Shown here one piece after another: positions 28,528 to 37,064 of a DNA stretch of 64,000 nucleotides; within the stretch, counting starts at the first letter, position 1; every line of letters starts with the position of its first letter. Below the pieces are notes generated by a model. The model was not told the origin of the DNA. It saw only the letters and a list, made by a program, of their open reading frames with translations, and did not search any database. Origin of the DNA: Nitratireductor thuwali. GTDB taxonomy: Bacteria > Pseudomonadota > Alphaproteobacteria > Rhizobiales > Rhizobiaceae. Position numbers and translations under genes: made by a program. The stretch is taken from positions 744,001-808,000 of the forward strand of contig NZ_CP030941.1 in assembly GCF_036621415.1 (NCBI RefSeq), given 5' to 3'.

Positions 28528-29302
28528 CAGTTCCCCAACGGTCAGCGTGTCCTGCGGCAATCCGGGATTGAACATCGCTGCGCCCCAATGCCGGCTGTCG
28601 CCGCTCCTGCCGCTTGTTGTTCTTGCTGCTCTCGCCGGGCATGCGCAGGCCGGGAACGTCGTGCTTCCCGACGAAGCTCCGATACCGCTGCTCCGCGAAC
28701 AGGCAGCCCCACTCGGCGAAAGGGCCGTGCCCCCGGTCGAAACGTCGCCGCCCGTCCTCGCCGCCGGCGAAATCGCCTGCCGCAGCGATCTCGCGCGCCT
28801 TGGCGTTTCCTTCGCGGACATGCCGGCGGTCGAGGCTGAAGGCGGCTGCAGGCTGCCGCACCCGATCCGCGTCACCACCCTTGGCGCGGCAATATCGCTG
28901 CGTCCCGCCGCGATCATCAACTGCAACACGGCGCGTGCCGCCGCGCAGCTTGTCCAGCAGGCGGGCCGCAAGGCCGCAGAAGCCCACCTCAAATCGCCGA
29001 TCGAAGCAGTGAACCACGCTTCCGCCTATGTCTGCCGGGTGCGCCGGGGTACGGTACACCTGTCCCAGCACGCGTTCGGAAACGCATTGGACATTGCGAG
29101 CCTGACGCTCGCCGACGGCAAGCATGTCGCCGTTCGTGAATATGAGGACGCCGAAAGTCCGGAGGCGCTGTTTCTCGACGCGTTCCGCACGGCCGCCTGC
29201 GGTCTGTTCACCACCGTCCTCGGCCCCGGCGCCGACGCCGATCACGCCGATCATCTCCATCTGGACATGAAACGGCGGCGCGGCGGCGCCTACTGCCGCT
29301 AG
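28508..29302 (+). CDS. Secreted extensin-like protein
   Basis: About 250-264 residues. The start is uncertain (TTG 28508, GTG 28547 or TTG 28568); the last gives a clean Sec signal ending AGHAQAG. The C-terminal extensin-like domain has four or more conserved cysteines and the HAFGNALDI and ADHLHLD motifs, which resemble zinc ligands of the D-Ala-D-Ala peptidase (VanY/MepA) fold. Role probably in peptidoglycan or envelope; enzymatic activity unproven. A paralogue follows at 29585. Confidence 0.8.
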   Translation: MRNSALDSSPTVSVSCGNPGLNIAAPQCRLSPLLPLVVLAALAGHAQAGNVVLPDEAPIPLLREQAAPLGERAVPPVETSPPVLAAGEIACRSDLARLGVSFADMPAVEAEGGCRLPHPIRVTTLGAAISLRPAAIINCNTARAAAQLVQQAGRKAAEAHLKSPIEAVNHASAYVCRVRRGTVHLSQHAFGNALDIASLTLADGKHVAVREYEDAESPEALFLDAFRTAACGLFTTVLGPGADADHADHLHLDMKRRRGGAYCR

Positions 29303-29375
29303 GTGTCTGATCCCGAAAAGTGGACGACCGTCGGAAAAGACCATGCTCCAGCTGGGCGACGGGTCAGGATGACGA
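29303..29375 (+). repeat. Dispersed rhizobial intergenic repeat
   Basis: Directly after the extensin-like stop, the stretch with GATCCCGAAAAGTGGA, GGAAAAGACCATGCTCCAG and GTCAGGATGACG resembles a repeat seen widely between genes in rhizobial genomes. It can fold imperfectly. Recognised by pattern memory, so family naming is not attempted. Confidence 0.5.
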
Positions 29376-29584
29376 TGCAAGGAAGCCTCGTCGCTGCCAA
29401 CGAGCACATTTGCGCCACAGCTCTTAACCGCCGCGCACAGCTTTCCTTTACCCTTGTCCGGCAGAATTGCTCCGTTCCGGCACCCTTGCGGCATGGTTCT
29501 GGCGAGGATGGGCGGAAGATGCGGGTGTTGTCTGTCAGGGGGAAGTACAGCGTGTTACGGTTGAGGGGGATCCCGCGAAGGCTC

Positions 29585-30346
29585 ATGCCTGCCGCTCGGC
29601 ACGCCCGAAAGATCTTCATGTTCTCCGGCCTCTTGCTGATCTCTTCCTGCTCGGTGGATACGGTGATGCGCCCCGATGTCGATGTGGGCATGCACACCGC
29701 CACAGTCGGCGGCGGAGGGCTGCAGAACCTGGTGCCTTCAAACCCCATGATGATGAGCTATCCGCGCATCAGGCTTCCGCAAAGCCCCTCGGCTGTCATG
29801 CCCGCCGACGAGGTTTCCTGCCGCAGGCAGCTCAAGCGCCTCGGCGTGACGTTCCGCAACCTTGCGCCCATCGACGACGGCGGCGCCTGCCGTATCGACC
29901 ATCCGGTGGAGGTCAGCGGCCTATCCGGCGGCATCGACATGAAACCCGCCGCCACGCTCACCTGTGACATGGCGCTGACCGTCGCCCGCTGGACCAAGAA
30001 CGAACTCGCGCCCGCCGCCCGCATGCGCTATCTGTCGGGCATCGGCACCATACACCAGGGCTCGAGCTATTCCTGCCGCCGCATCCGCGGCACGAGCGTT
30101 GCCTCGGAGCATTCGAAGGGCAACGCCCTCGACATCATGAGAATCACCTTGAAGAACGGCAACGACATCGACGTCCGCCGCCCCGGCTTCTTCGCCTTCC
30201 GGCAGAAGAGCCTGCTCAACAAGGTGCGCGCCCAGGGATGCGACTACTTCACGACCGTTCTGGGCCCTGGCTACGACGCCGACCACAAGGACCACTTCCA
30301 CTTCGACATCAAGGACCGCCGCAACGGCTATCGCGCCTGCAGATAA
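29585..30346 (+). CDS. Extensin-like lipoprotein
   Basis: Read from ATG 29585, 253 residues with a short basic start and lipobox ISSC, hence a probable lipoprotein. The C-terminal extensin-like domain contains SEHSKGNALDI and DADHKDHFHFD, the same putative metal-ligand pattern as in the upstream paralogue, plus conserved cysteines. An alternative start at 29519 is in frame. The tandem pair probably arose by duplication and then diverged in anchoring: one secreted, one lipid-anchored. Confidence 0.8.
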   Translation: MPAARHARKIFMFSGLLLISSCSVDTVMRPDVDVGMHTATVGGGGLQNLVPSNPMMMSYPRIRLPQSPSAVMPADEVSCRRQLKRLGVTFRNLAPIDDGGACRIDHPVEVSGLSGGIDMKPAATLTCDMALTVARWTKNELAPAARMRYLSGIGTIHQGSSYSCRRIRGTSVASEHSKGNALDIMRITLKNGNDIDVRRPGFFAFRQKSLLNKVRAQGCDYFTTVLGPGYDADHKDHFHFDIKDRRNGYRACR

Positions 30347-30486
30347 GGCCTCATCCATGCGCAACTGCCGCCGATTGCGCCGGATCTTCATTTGCCTGCA
30401 GGGCTGGCCGCTCGGGTTCCGGTTGCGGGCTTGGCATTGCCCGAAAAGCGTTTCCGGTTTCCCCTCCCTTGCGATAAACAGCAGAC

Positions 30487-31785
30487 ATGCTTGCTGTCGA
30501 ACTGATCATCCTTTTCGTCCTCATCCTCTTCAATGGCTTCATGGCCATGTCGGAGCTGGCGGTCGTCTCCGCCCGCCCCGCCCGGCTGAAAGCCAGGCGC
30601 GACAAGGGCGAGCGTGGCGCGGCGCGCGCCCTCGCCCTGTCGTCCGATCCCGGACGCTTTCTTTCGACCGTCCAGATCGGCATCACCCTTGTCGGCATCC
30701 TTTCCGGCGCATTTTCGGGCGCGACGCTGGGCGTGCGGCTGTCGGACACGCTGGCTGCGCTGGGCGTGCCGCCATCGGTTGCAAGTCCGGCCGGCATAGG
30801 CATCGTCGTGGCGCTCATCACCTATGTCTCGCTTATCATCGGCGAGTTGGTGCCCAAGCAGATCGCGCTCAAGAACGCCGATGGCATCGCCGTCAAGGTC
30901 GCGCCGGTCATGGTCTGGATTGCGCGCATCGCGATGCCGCTCGTCTGGCTGCTCGACATCTCGGGGCGCACGGTGCTGGCGCTGCTGGGGCAGAGCTCCC
31001 AGCCTGCCAGCTACGTCACGGACGAGGAGATCCGCACACTGATCGCCGAGGCCGAGCACGCCGGCACGATCGAGAGCGGTGAACGGCGCATGATCACGGG
31101 CGTCATGCGCCTTGCCGACCGCAAGGCGCGTGCGATCATGACTCCACGCGGCGAGGTCGACTGGGTAGACCTGACGGCCGACGAAGAAGCCATCGTCGAT
31201 GTGCTTCGCCGCACCGATCATTCACTCCTGCCGGCAGGCAAGGGCTCGATGAATGCGTTAACGGGGGTGATCAGGATCCGCGACATCTCCATTGCCGATA
31301 TTAGGGGAAAGGCCCTCGGCATCGCCGACCGGGTCCATCCTGCCCCCTTGGTGCATGACAACACGCCGGCCCTCGACGTGCTGACGCTCCTGCGCGAAGC
31401 AGAAGTGCCCATGGTCCTTGTGCACGACGAGTTCGGCACTTTCGAGGGCGTCGTCACGCCGGCCGACATATTGGAGGCCATCGCCGGTGTCTTCCGCGCG
31501 GATGCGGAAGAAGGAGAACTCGACATAATCCAGCGCGATGACGGCTCTTGGCTGCTCCCCGGCATGATGCCTGCCGACGAAATGGCCGATCATCTCGGCA
31601 TCAGCCTCCCGCCCGACAGAAGCTATTCAACATTGGCGGGTTTTCTCCTGACGCATTTCCAGGAACTGCCGAAAACCGGCAGCAAGGCCGTTATCCAAGA
31701 TTGGCGTTTCGAAATCGTGGATATGGACGGTCGGCGTATCGACCAGGTGATCGCGTCCCGGCTCGAGCCGGCAGAAGTTCGCTGA
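30487..31785 (+). CDS. CNNM/CorC-type membrane protein (hemolysin family)
   Basis: A 432-residue protein: DUF21 membrane domain with about four helices (residues 1-190), a CBS pair (about 210-335, beginning RAIMTPRGEVDW) and a CorC/HlyC C-terminal domain (about 350-430). Family knowledge: linked to Mg2+/Co2+ export or leak; the hemolysin label is historical. Its stop codon opens a strong hairpin. Confidence 0.9.
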   Translation: MLAVELIILFVLILFNGFMAMSELAVVSARPARLKARRDKGERGAARALALSSDPGRFLSTVQIGITLVGILSGAFSGATLGVRLSDTLAALGVPPSVASPAGIGIVVALITYVSLIIGELVPKQIALKNADGIAVKVAPVMVWIARIAMPLVWLLDISGRTVLALLGQSSQPASYVTDEEIRTLIAEAEHAGTIESGERRMITGVMRLADRKARAIMTPRGEVDWVDLTADEEAIVDVLRRTDHSLLPAGKGSMNALTGVIRIRDISIADIRGKALGIADRVHPAPLVHDNTPALDVLTLLREAEVPMVLVHDEFGTFEGVVTPADILEAIAGVFRADAEEGELDIIQRDDGSWLLPGMMPADEMADHLGISLPPDRSYSTLAGFLLTHFQELPKTGSKAVIQDWRFEIVDMDGRRIDQVIASRLEPAEVR

Positions 31786-31832
31786 AGCAATTCCAGGACA
31801 AGTGGAAGCCGGTTTTGCGTCCGGAATTGCTT
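31785..31832. repeat. Hairpin-forming intergenic repeat, likely bidirectional terminator
   Basis: A perfect 10 bp inverted repeat (AAGCAATTCC / GGAATTGCTT) around a 28 nt middle containing AAGTGGAAGCCGGTTTTGCG. It starts at the last base of the CorC stop codon and lies 8 bp from the stop of the convergent thioesterase. The sequence resembles a dispersed rhizobial repeat. Confidence 0.65.
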
Positions 31833-31840
31833 GAAAGAGC

Positions 31841-32269
31841 CTATACCTCCGGCGGCACCGGCATCGGCTTGCCGGTGGCATCGAGCGCCACCATGATGAA
31901 ATCGGCGTGGGTCACCATCTCCATCTCTTGGGAAAGATAGCGCTGCGACCAGGCCTCCACCTTGAGCTTTATCGAGGTCCGCCCCACGCTGTCGACCCGC
32001 GTATAGACGCACAGCGTATCGCCGATCTTCACCGGTTTGGCGAAAGCCATCTCCTTGACGGCGGCGGTGACGACGCGCCCCCGCGCGCGCTCGGCTGCCC
32101 GGATGCCGCTCGCAAGGTCCATCTGCGCCATGACCCAGCCGCCGAAAATATCGCCCGCGGCATTGGCATCGCCCGGCATGGCCTGCGTGCGCAGCGTCAA
32201 GTCGCCGTCGGGTTTGGCGGTAGGTTCCAGCATGTGCGGCCTCGCATCGATATCGGGCTCATCCGGCAT
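31841..32269 (-). CDS. Acyl-CoA thioesterase, YciA-like hotdog fold
   Basis: A 142-residue single hotdog-domain protein. The motif GDANAAGDIFGGWVMAQMDLASG carries the catalytic aspartate and the helix of the YciA group, followed by VTAAVKEMAFAKPVKIGD. Hydrolyses short to medium acyl-CoA by family. The true start may be Met13 (32233). Confidence 0.9.
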   Translation of the reverse strand: MPDEPDIDARPHMLEPTAKPDGDLTLRTQAMPGDANAAGDIFGGWVMAQMDLASGIRAAERARGRVVTAAVKEMAFAKPVKIGDTLCVYTRVDSVGRTSIKLKVEAWSQRYLSQEMEMVTHADFIMVALDATGKPMPVPPEV

Positions 32270-32364
32270 CCACCACCATCGCCCAAGTCAGCATCGGTTT
32301 ACATAAATCACACGGTTTCAACGATTTACACAGAAAACCGGAATCATCGCCGGATCCGGTTGAA

Positions 32365-33246
32365 TCATTCTGTGAAGATCAGGGTGCGGACGGTTTTCTC
32401 CAGCAGTGCCGCTCCACCCGGCCTCCACCCTAGGCTTTGAAGCCTTTCGGTTTCCATTGCGTTAACCGATGCCTTGTCGGCCGCCATCGGCAAGGGATGC
32501 GGACAGTCCGTAAGCCTCTGCACAATTGACAGCAGGTCGTGGCGATCGACCACCAGATCGGAAACATTGAAGATCTTCCCTTCAACGTCACCGGCTTCCA
32601 AAACCAGCCGCACCGCGGCAGCAACATCGTCGCCATGAACTTCGGTCCCCACGCGCGGCGATAGCGGCTTGCCGTCAAGGTAATCGCGAAACAGCCCCGC
32701 CCACTTATGTGTCTTTCCGACGCCGGCGGGACCATAGACTCCGGTGATGCGCAAGCTCACCCCGCCGATTGCTCTCAGCCGCGTTTCCGTCTCAAGCTTA
32801 ATCTCGCCATAGAGCGTGTCCGGCCGCGCCGGATCGGTCTCGGCCAGCCTGACGCCGGCCGGCCGGGGGCCATAGACGGCGCGGCTGGAAAGAAAGGCGG
32901 TGCGCGCCACCCCTGCCGCGCGCGCCGCATCGAACAGCGCCAGGCTGCCTTCCAGATTGCGCCGCCGGAAACCAGCAGGGTCATCCCCCTCGCCACCCCG
33001 GTATTTGCCGGGCTCATGGTCGAAGGCGCCGTGAACCAGGAAATCGGCGCCGGCAAATGCGCTGCGGTCGAGCGCCGAAGGCTCCAGATCAAGCGGGACG
33101 AATGCGACGGCACGCGAGAAAAACCCCTCCACCGGCGGCCGGCGCCCCATCACCGTGACCTCATGACCCGCCTGCAAGAGGGCTTCCACGATGAAACGGC
33201 CGACATAGCCGGTTCCTCCGGTGACGATGCTGCACGGCGCAGCCAT
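32365..33246 (-). CDS. NAD-dependent epimerase/dehydratase, probable sulfolipid gene SqdC
   Basis: A 293-residue extended short-chain dehydrogenase. Start at ATG 33246, which overlaps the stop of the upstream GT8 gene (TGATG); the longer frame is an artefact. N-terminal NAD loop TGGTGYVGRF, catalytic pair in YGEIK, with SSRAVYG before it. In Rhodobacter and Sinorhizobium the sqdBDC genes make sulfoquinovosyl diacylglycerol and SqdC resembles a small-molecule reductase. Assignment as sqdC rests on this position and is inference. Confidence 0.7.
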   Translation of the reverse strand: MAAPCSIVTGGTGYVGRFIVEALLQAGHEVTVMGRRPPVEGFFSRAVAFVPLDLEPSALDRSAFAGADFLVHGAFDHEPGKYRGGEGDDPAGFRRRNLEGSLALFDAARAAGVARTAFLSSRAVYGPRPAGVRLAETDPARPDTLYGEIKLETETRLRAIGGVSLRITGVYGPAGVGKTHKWAGLFRDYLDGKPLSPRVGTEVHGDDVAAAVRLVLEAGDVEGKIFNVSDLVVDRHDLLSIVQRLTDCPHPLPMAADKASVNAMETERLQSLGWRPGGAALLEKTVRTLIFTE

Positions 33247-34070
33247 CAGGAACCTGTCGGATTGGCCAGCGCGTCGACGTCGGGCACACCCTCGCCCGCG
33301 TGGTAGGCGTGCCACAGATCGATCAGCGGCTGGAGCTCGGTCCGCTTCGGACGATCCTTTTCCCAGGGCTTTTCGTACTGGTAGTGCACCACCGACACAG
33401 ATTTCCAATCCCAAAGCTCGGGCAGGTTGAACCATACATATTGCAGCATGTTGAAGAAGACCGGCAGGCCGTGCCATGCGGGAAAGAATGCCTGAAGGAA
33501 GGTCTGGTCGGTACGCCGCCAGAAGGCATCCGGCGCATCGAGCATGGCAAGCATCGCCTGGAAAGTGGCCGCCGACGGGCTGGCGACGAACACGCCGGAA
33601 TTGAGCCGGTGGAAATCGGCGAGGCTCTCATAGACATTGGGCGCGGCGGAGAATTCCGGGTAGCCGAACAGCCGGTCGATATTGCGGATGACGATGGCGT
33701 CGGCATCGATGAACACCACCCGCTCATACTCCGTCATCTGCCACAGGCGAAGCTTGGCGAAATTGTCGAGCGGCGTGTGGAAGGCCGGCTTGTTGCCCTT
33801 TGTGAAGGGCGCGTCGGCGTGCAGCTTTGCCCGCTGGTGACGCTCGTTGAACGCGTTGGAGGTAGGCAGGAGGTCGGCCCTTCGCAGTTGCGCACCGAGC
33901 GCCGCCAAGGGTTCGAGCGCCCTTTCCGCCACGCCCCCGGTATGCATCACGACGATATCCGCCGCCGTTCCCGAAAGCCTCAGCGAGCGCACCAGCGCCA
34001 ACGCGCCCGTGGCATAATCGGCGTTGGTGACGAGGGTGGCGTAGGCCTGGCGTGAACTCATCCTGCGCAT
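33246..34070 (-). CDS. sqdD: GT8-family glycosyltransferase, SqdD-like
   Basis: A 274-residue glycogenin-like GT8 enzyme: AYATLVTNADYATGALALVRSL at the start, the DxD-type motif VVFIDADAIVI, LNSGVFVASP and WFNLPELWDW. In purple bacteria and rhizobia SqdD is a GT8-type protein proposed to move sulfoquinovose from UDP to the lipid acceptor. Start at 34070 or the Met at 34061. It overlaps the epimerase gene and follows dctM by about 35 bp. Confidence 0.75.
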   Translation of the reverse strand: MRRMSSRQAYATLVTNADYATGALALVRSLRLSGTAADIVVMHTGGVAERALEPLAALGAQLRRADLLPTSNAFNERHQRAKLHADAPFTKGNKPAFHTPLDNFAKLRLWQMTEYERVVFIDADAIVIRNIDRLFGYPEFSAAPNVYESLADFHRLNSGVFVASPSAATFQAMLAMLDAPDAFWRRTDQTFLQAFFPAWHGLPVFFNMLQYVWFNLPELWDWKSVSVVHYQYEKPWEKDRPKRTELQPLIDLWHAYHAGEGVPDVDALANPTGS

Positions 34071-34071
34071 T

Positions 34072-34115
34072 CCTAATTCAGATGGGGCCTAATTCAGATG
34101 GGGCCTAATTCAGAT
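34072..34115. repeat. 16 bp tandem repeat across the dctM 3' end
   Basis: The unit CCTAATTCAGATGGGG occurs at 34072-34087 and 34088-34103, with a third partial copy (first 12 bases) to 34115. It covers the dctM stop codon and reaches the region just ahead of the GT8 start. Because 16 is not a multiple of three, copy-number change would alter the end of DctM. Confidence 0.9.
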
Positions 34116-35379
34116 ACGGAAGCAGCCCCACGGAAATCTGCGGCAGATATGTGATGACCATCAGACAGGCAAGACACACCGCGACGAAAGGAATGAGCTT
34201 GGGCACGACCTTCTGGAGCGGCAGATTGGCCACTTGGCAGGCGGCGAACAGATTGACGCCCAGCGGCGGCGTAATCATGCCGAGCGCCAGATTGACCACC
34301 ATGATAAGCCCGAAATGAATAAGATCGACCCCGAACAGGACGGCTACCGGGGCCAGTATGGGCGCGAGCACGATGATCGCCGCCGACGTCTCGATGAACA
34401 TCCCCACCACGAATAAGAACAGATTGACCGCGATTAGGAAGGCGACCTTGCTTTCCACATGGCCGGCGATCCACTCGCCGACTGCCGCCGGCACGCCGGC
34501 CCGCGTTACCAGAAACGAGAACAGGCCGGCGGCCGCGATGATGAACATGATGATGGTCGACGAGATGACCGACCGGTGCAGCACCTGAAGCAGGTCGTTC
34601 CAGCCGATCGTGCGGTAGATGAAGACGCCGAGCAGCAGCGCATAGAACACCGCGACCACTGACGCCTCCGTAGGGGTGAAGATGCCGCGATAGATCCCGC
34701 CGACGATGATCACCGGCATGAGAAGCGCCAGAAAAGCCTGACGCAGCGCCGTAAAAAAACTCAGGCGGTCCACATGGTCGTTCGCGCCCCAGCCCTTGGT
34801 CCGGCAGTAGAGATACACGAACAGCATCAGCGCGCCCGCGATCAGCACGCCCGGACCGATGCCGGCCACGAAGAGTGAACCGATCGAAACCTCGGCGCTG
34901 ATGCCGTATAGGATCAGCGGGATCGACGGCGGTATGATCACGCCGAGTTCGGCGGACGTCGCCTGCAGCGCGGCGGCGAAGCTCGTGGGATAGCCATGGC
35001 GGGTCATCGCCGGGATGAGAATGGCGCCGATGGCGAAGGTGGTGGCCACCGACGAGCCGGAGACCGACGCGAAGATCATGCAGGTGAGCACGCACGAACA
35101 GGCAAGCCCGCCCTGCACCCCACCGACAAGCGTCTTGGCGAACTCGACGAGCCGCGCCGAGATGCCTGCCTGTTCCATCAGATTGCCGGCCAGGATGAAA
35201 AAGGGCACGGCCATCAGCGGAAACGAATCGATGGAGGTCATCAGCTTCTGCGCGGCCACCAGCAGCGGCAGCGGCGTGAAGAAGGCGATGCCGCCGATGG
35301 AGGCTGCGGCAATGGCGATGGCGATCGGCACGCCGAGCGCGAACAAGGCCACCATGGCGAACATCATGAATGTCGACAT
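34105..35379 (-). CDS. dctM: TRAP transporter large permease DctM
   Basis: A 424-residue, about 12-helix inner-membrane protein of the DctM family, with SIDSFPLMAVPFFILAGNLMEQ, ATTFAIGAILIPAMTRHGYP and the second inverted repeat ending MITPPLGVNLFAACQVANLP. Forms the sodium-driven transport channel with DctQ. Three bases separate it from dctQ. The end of the gene is formed by the 16 bp tandem repeat. Confidence 0.94.
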   Translation of the reverse strand: MSTFMMFAMVALFALGVPIAIAIAAASIGGIAFFTPLPLLVAAQKLMTSIDSFPLMAVPFFILAGNLMEQAGISARLVEFAKTLVGGVQGGLACSCVLTCMIFASVSGSSVATTFAIGAILIPAMTRHGYPTSFAAALQATSAELGVIIPPSIPLILYGISAEVSIGSLFVAGIGPGVLIAGALMLFVYLYCRTKGWGANDHVDRLSFFTALRQAFLALLMPVIIVGGIYRGIFTPTEASVVAVFYALLLGVFIYRTIGWNDLLQVLHRSVISSTIIMFIIAAAGLFSFLVTRAGVPAAVGEWIAGHVESKVAFLIAVNLFLFVVGMFIETSAAIIVLAPILAPVAVLFGVDLIHFGLIMVVNLALGMITPPLGVNLFAACQVANLPLQKVVPKLIPFVAVCLACLMVITYLPQISVGLLPYLN

Positions 35380-35381
35380 GG

Positions 35382-35924
35382 CTAAACTTCCACCTCGATG
35401 TTGCTTTCCTCGGGCGCGCTGCCGACAAGTTCCTCAGCCAGCCGCGCGATCACGGCAACGACGGAAAGCGCCGCGCCCACGGGAACGGCGGCATAAACCA
35501 GCGCAATGGAAATCCGGGCTCCCGTGAAGGGATCGGTCAACCCCGCCAGGCTCTGTGAGCTGGTGCGCATGGTCATCAGCCAGCCATAGCGGATCATCAC
35601 GTAGAGAACCGCAAGCGTGATGGCCGCAATGGCCAGCGACAGCGCCTTGCGCAGCAGAGCCGGCGCCATGTCGAGCACCAGATCGATGGAGATGAGCGCG
35701 CCGCGTCGCAGCACCGCGACCAGGCCCAGATACACCATCCAGATCATCAGCGAGCGCGCCGTCACCTCGGACCACTGCGATGGCCGCTCCAGGACGAAGC
35801 GGGTGACGACCTGATAGAATGTGACACAGGACATCAGTGCCAGAAGCGCCATGGCGAGCCCCAGCGACGCCTTCACGATCAGCCGGTCTATGAAACGCAA
35901 TACGCCAACCATCGGCTCCCCCAA
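35382..35924 (-). CDS. dctQ: TRAP transporter small permease DctQ
   Basis: A 180-residue four-helix membrane protein of the DctQ family, with TFYQVVTRFVLERPSQWSEV and ISIDLVLDMAPALLRK. Start at 35924 or Met5. Lies 3 bp before dctM and 48 bp after dctP, as usual for TRAP operons. Confidence 0.92.
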   Translation of the reverse strand: MGEPMVGVLRFIDRLIVKASLGLAMALLALMSCVTFYQVVTRFVLERPSQWSEVTARSLMIWMVYLGLVAVLRRGALISIDLVLDMAPALLRKALSLAIAAITLAVLYVMIRYGWLMTMRTSSQSLAGLTDPFTGARISIALVYAAVPVGAALSVVAVIARLAEELVGSAPEESNIEVEV

Positions 35925-35972
35925 GCGGCGCCGGGCCCAGCGGGCCCAGTGCCGGATTCGGATCCCGAGGGA

Positions 35973-36956
35973 TCAGTAATCGTGGTTGATGATGGCGTCG
36001 AGGCGGTCCTTGCCGAACCGCTCCGAGTACTTGGCCATCAGCGGCTCCAGCGCCGTTTCGAATGCGGCGCGGTCGACCTCCTCGACCACTTCCATGCCCT
36101 GCTCCTTGAGGATTGCCACGCCGTTATCGGCATCCTCGCGCACCTTCTTGCGCATCGCGGCGGCGGCAATCCGTGCCGATTCCGTGAAAGCCGCCTTCTC
36201 GTCATCGCTGAGACCGTCCCACACAACGGGCGAAAGGATGATGAGGGCCGGCGAATAGACGTGGTTGGTCAGCGAGATGTGCTTCTGCACCTCGGAGAAC
36301 TTCGCCGACAGGATGACGCCGATGGGGTTTTCCTGGCCGTCGACGGTGCCCTGCTGGAGCGCGGTGAAGAGCTCGGGGAACGCCATCGGCGTGGGCAGGA
36401 TGCCGAACTCGCTGAAGGCTTCCATATGCACCGGGTTCTCCATGGTGCGGATCTTCAGCCCTTCGGCGTCGGCCGGCGTTTTGACGGCGCGCTTGGAATT
36501 GGTGAGGTTGCGGAAGCCGTTCTCGCCCCAGGCCAGGGCGATCAGCCCCTGCTCGGGAAACTTGTCGAGGATTTCCTGGCCGATCGGTCCATCGAGCACG
36601 GCATGGGCATGCTCGTAGTTCTTGAACAGGAACGGGATGTCGGTGATCAGGGTCTCCGGCACGAAATTGCCGACCGGGCCGGTGGAGGTGATGACCACGT
36701 CGACCGTGCCGATCTGCGCGCCCTCGACCATCTCACGTTCGCCGCCCAGCGCATTGGCCGGGTACTGCTCGATCGTGTACTTGCCGCCCGTGCGCTTTTC
36801 GAGCTCCTCGCCGAAAACGGTGGCGGCGACCCCGTAATGGGACGTTTCGGAAAGCGAATAGCCGACCTTGAGCTCCGCTGCCTGCGCGGCGGCGGCGACC
36901 AGTGCCGAGGTGGCGGCTGCGCCGGCGAATGCCAGCGCCTTTGACATGAATGACAT
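35973..36956 (-). CDS. dctP: TRAP transporter substrate-binding protein DctP
   Basis: A 327-residue periplasmic protein with a Sec signal (cleaved after AAAQA). The family core is intact: GLKIRTMENPVHMEAFSEFG, whose arginine binds the substrate carboxylate in known members, then TPMAFPELFTALQQGTVDGQENP. The substrate is not known. Its setting between sqdB and the other sulfolipid-type genes raises the possibility of a sulfonate, sugar acid or lipid precursor. Confidence 0.92.
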   Translation of the reverse strand: MSFMSKALAFAGAAATSALVAAAAQAAELKVGYSLSETSHYGVAATVFGEELEKRTGGKYTIEQYPANALGGEREMVEGAQIGTVDVVITSTGPVGNFVPETLITDIPFLFKNYEHAHAVLDGPIGQEILDKFPEQGLIALAWGENGFRNLTNSKRAVKTPADAEGLKIRTMENPVHMEAFSEFGILPTPMAFPELFTALQQGTVDGQENPIGVILSAKFSEVQKHISLTNHVYSPALIILSPVVWDGLSDDEKAAFTESARIAAAAMRKKVREDADNGVAILKEQGMEVVEEVDRAAFETALEPLMAKYSERFGKDRLDAIINHDY

Positions 36957-37064
36957 GAAGTCCTCCCGGAAATGGAACGCGCCGCCGGCGGATGGCCGAC
37001 GGCGCTCCTGTTTGAGTCCGTCAGGACGAAACTGTCAACCTCGGGAACGGCATTTTCCGCTGCG

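Noticed and set aside
34094..35428. 444-codon frame on the same strand as dctM in another frame
   Set aside because: The DctM frame has all family motifs and membrane segments; this one is Arg/His-rich.
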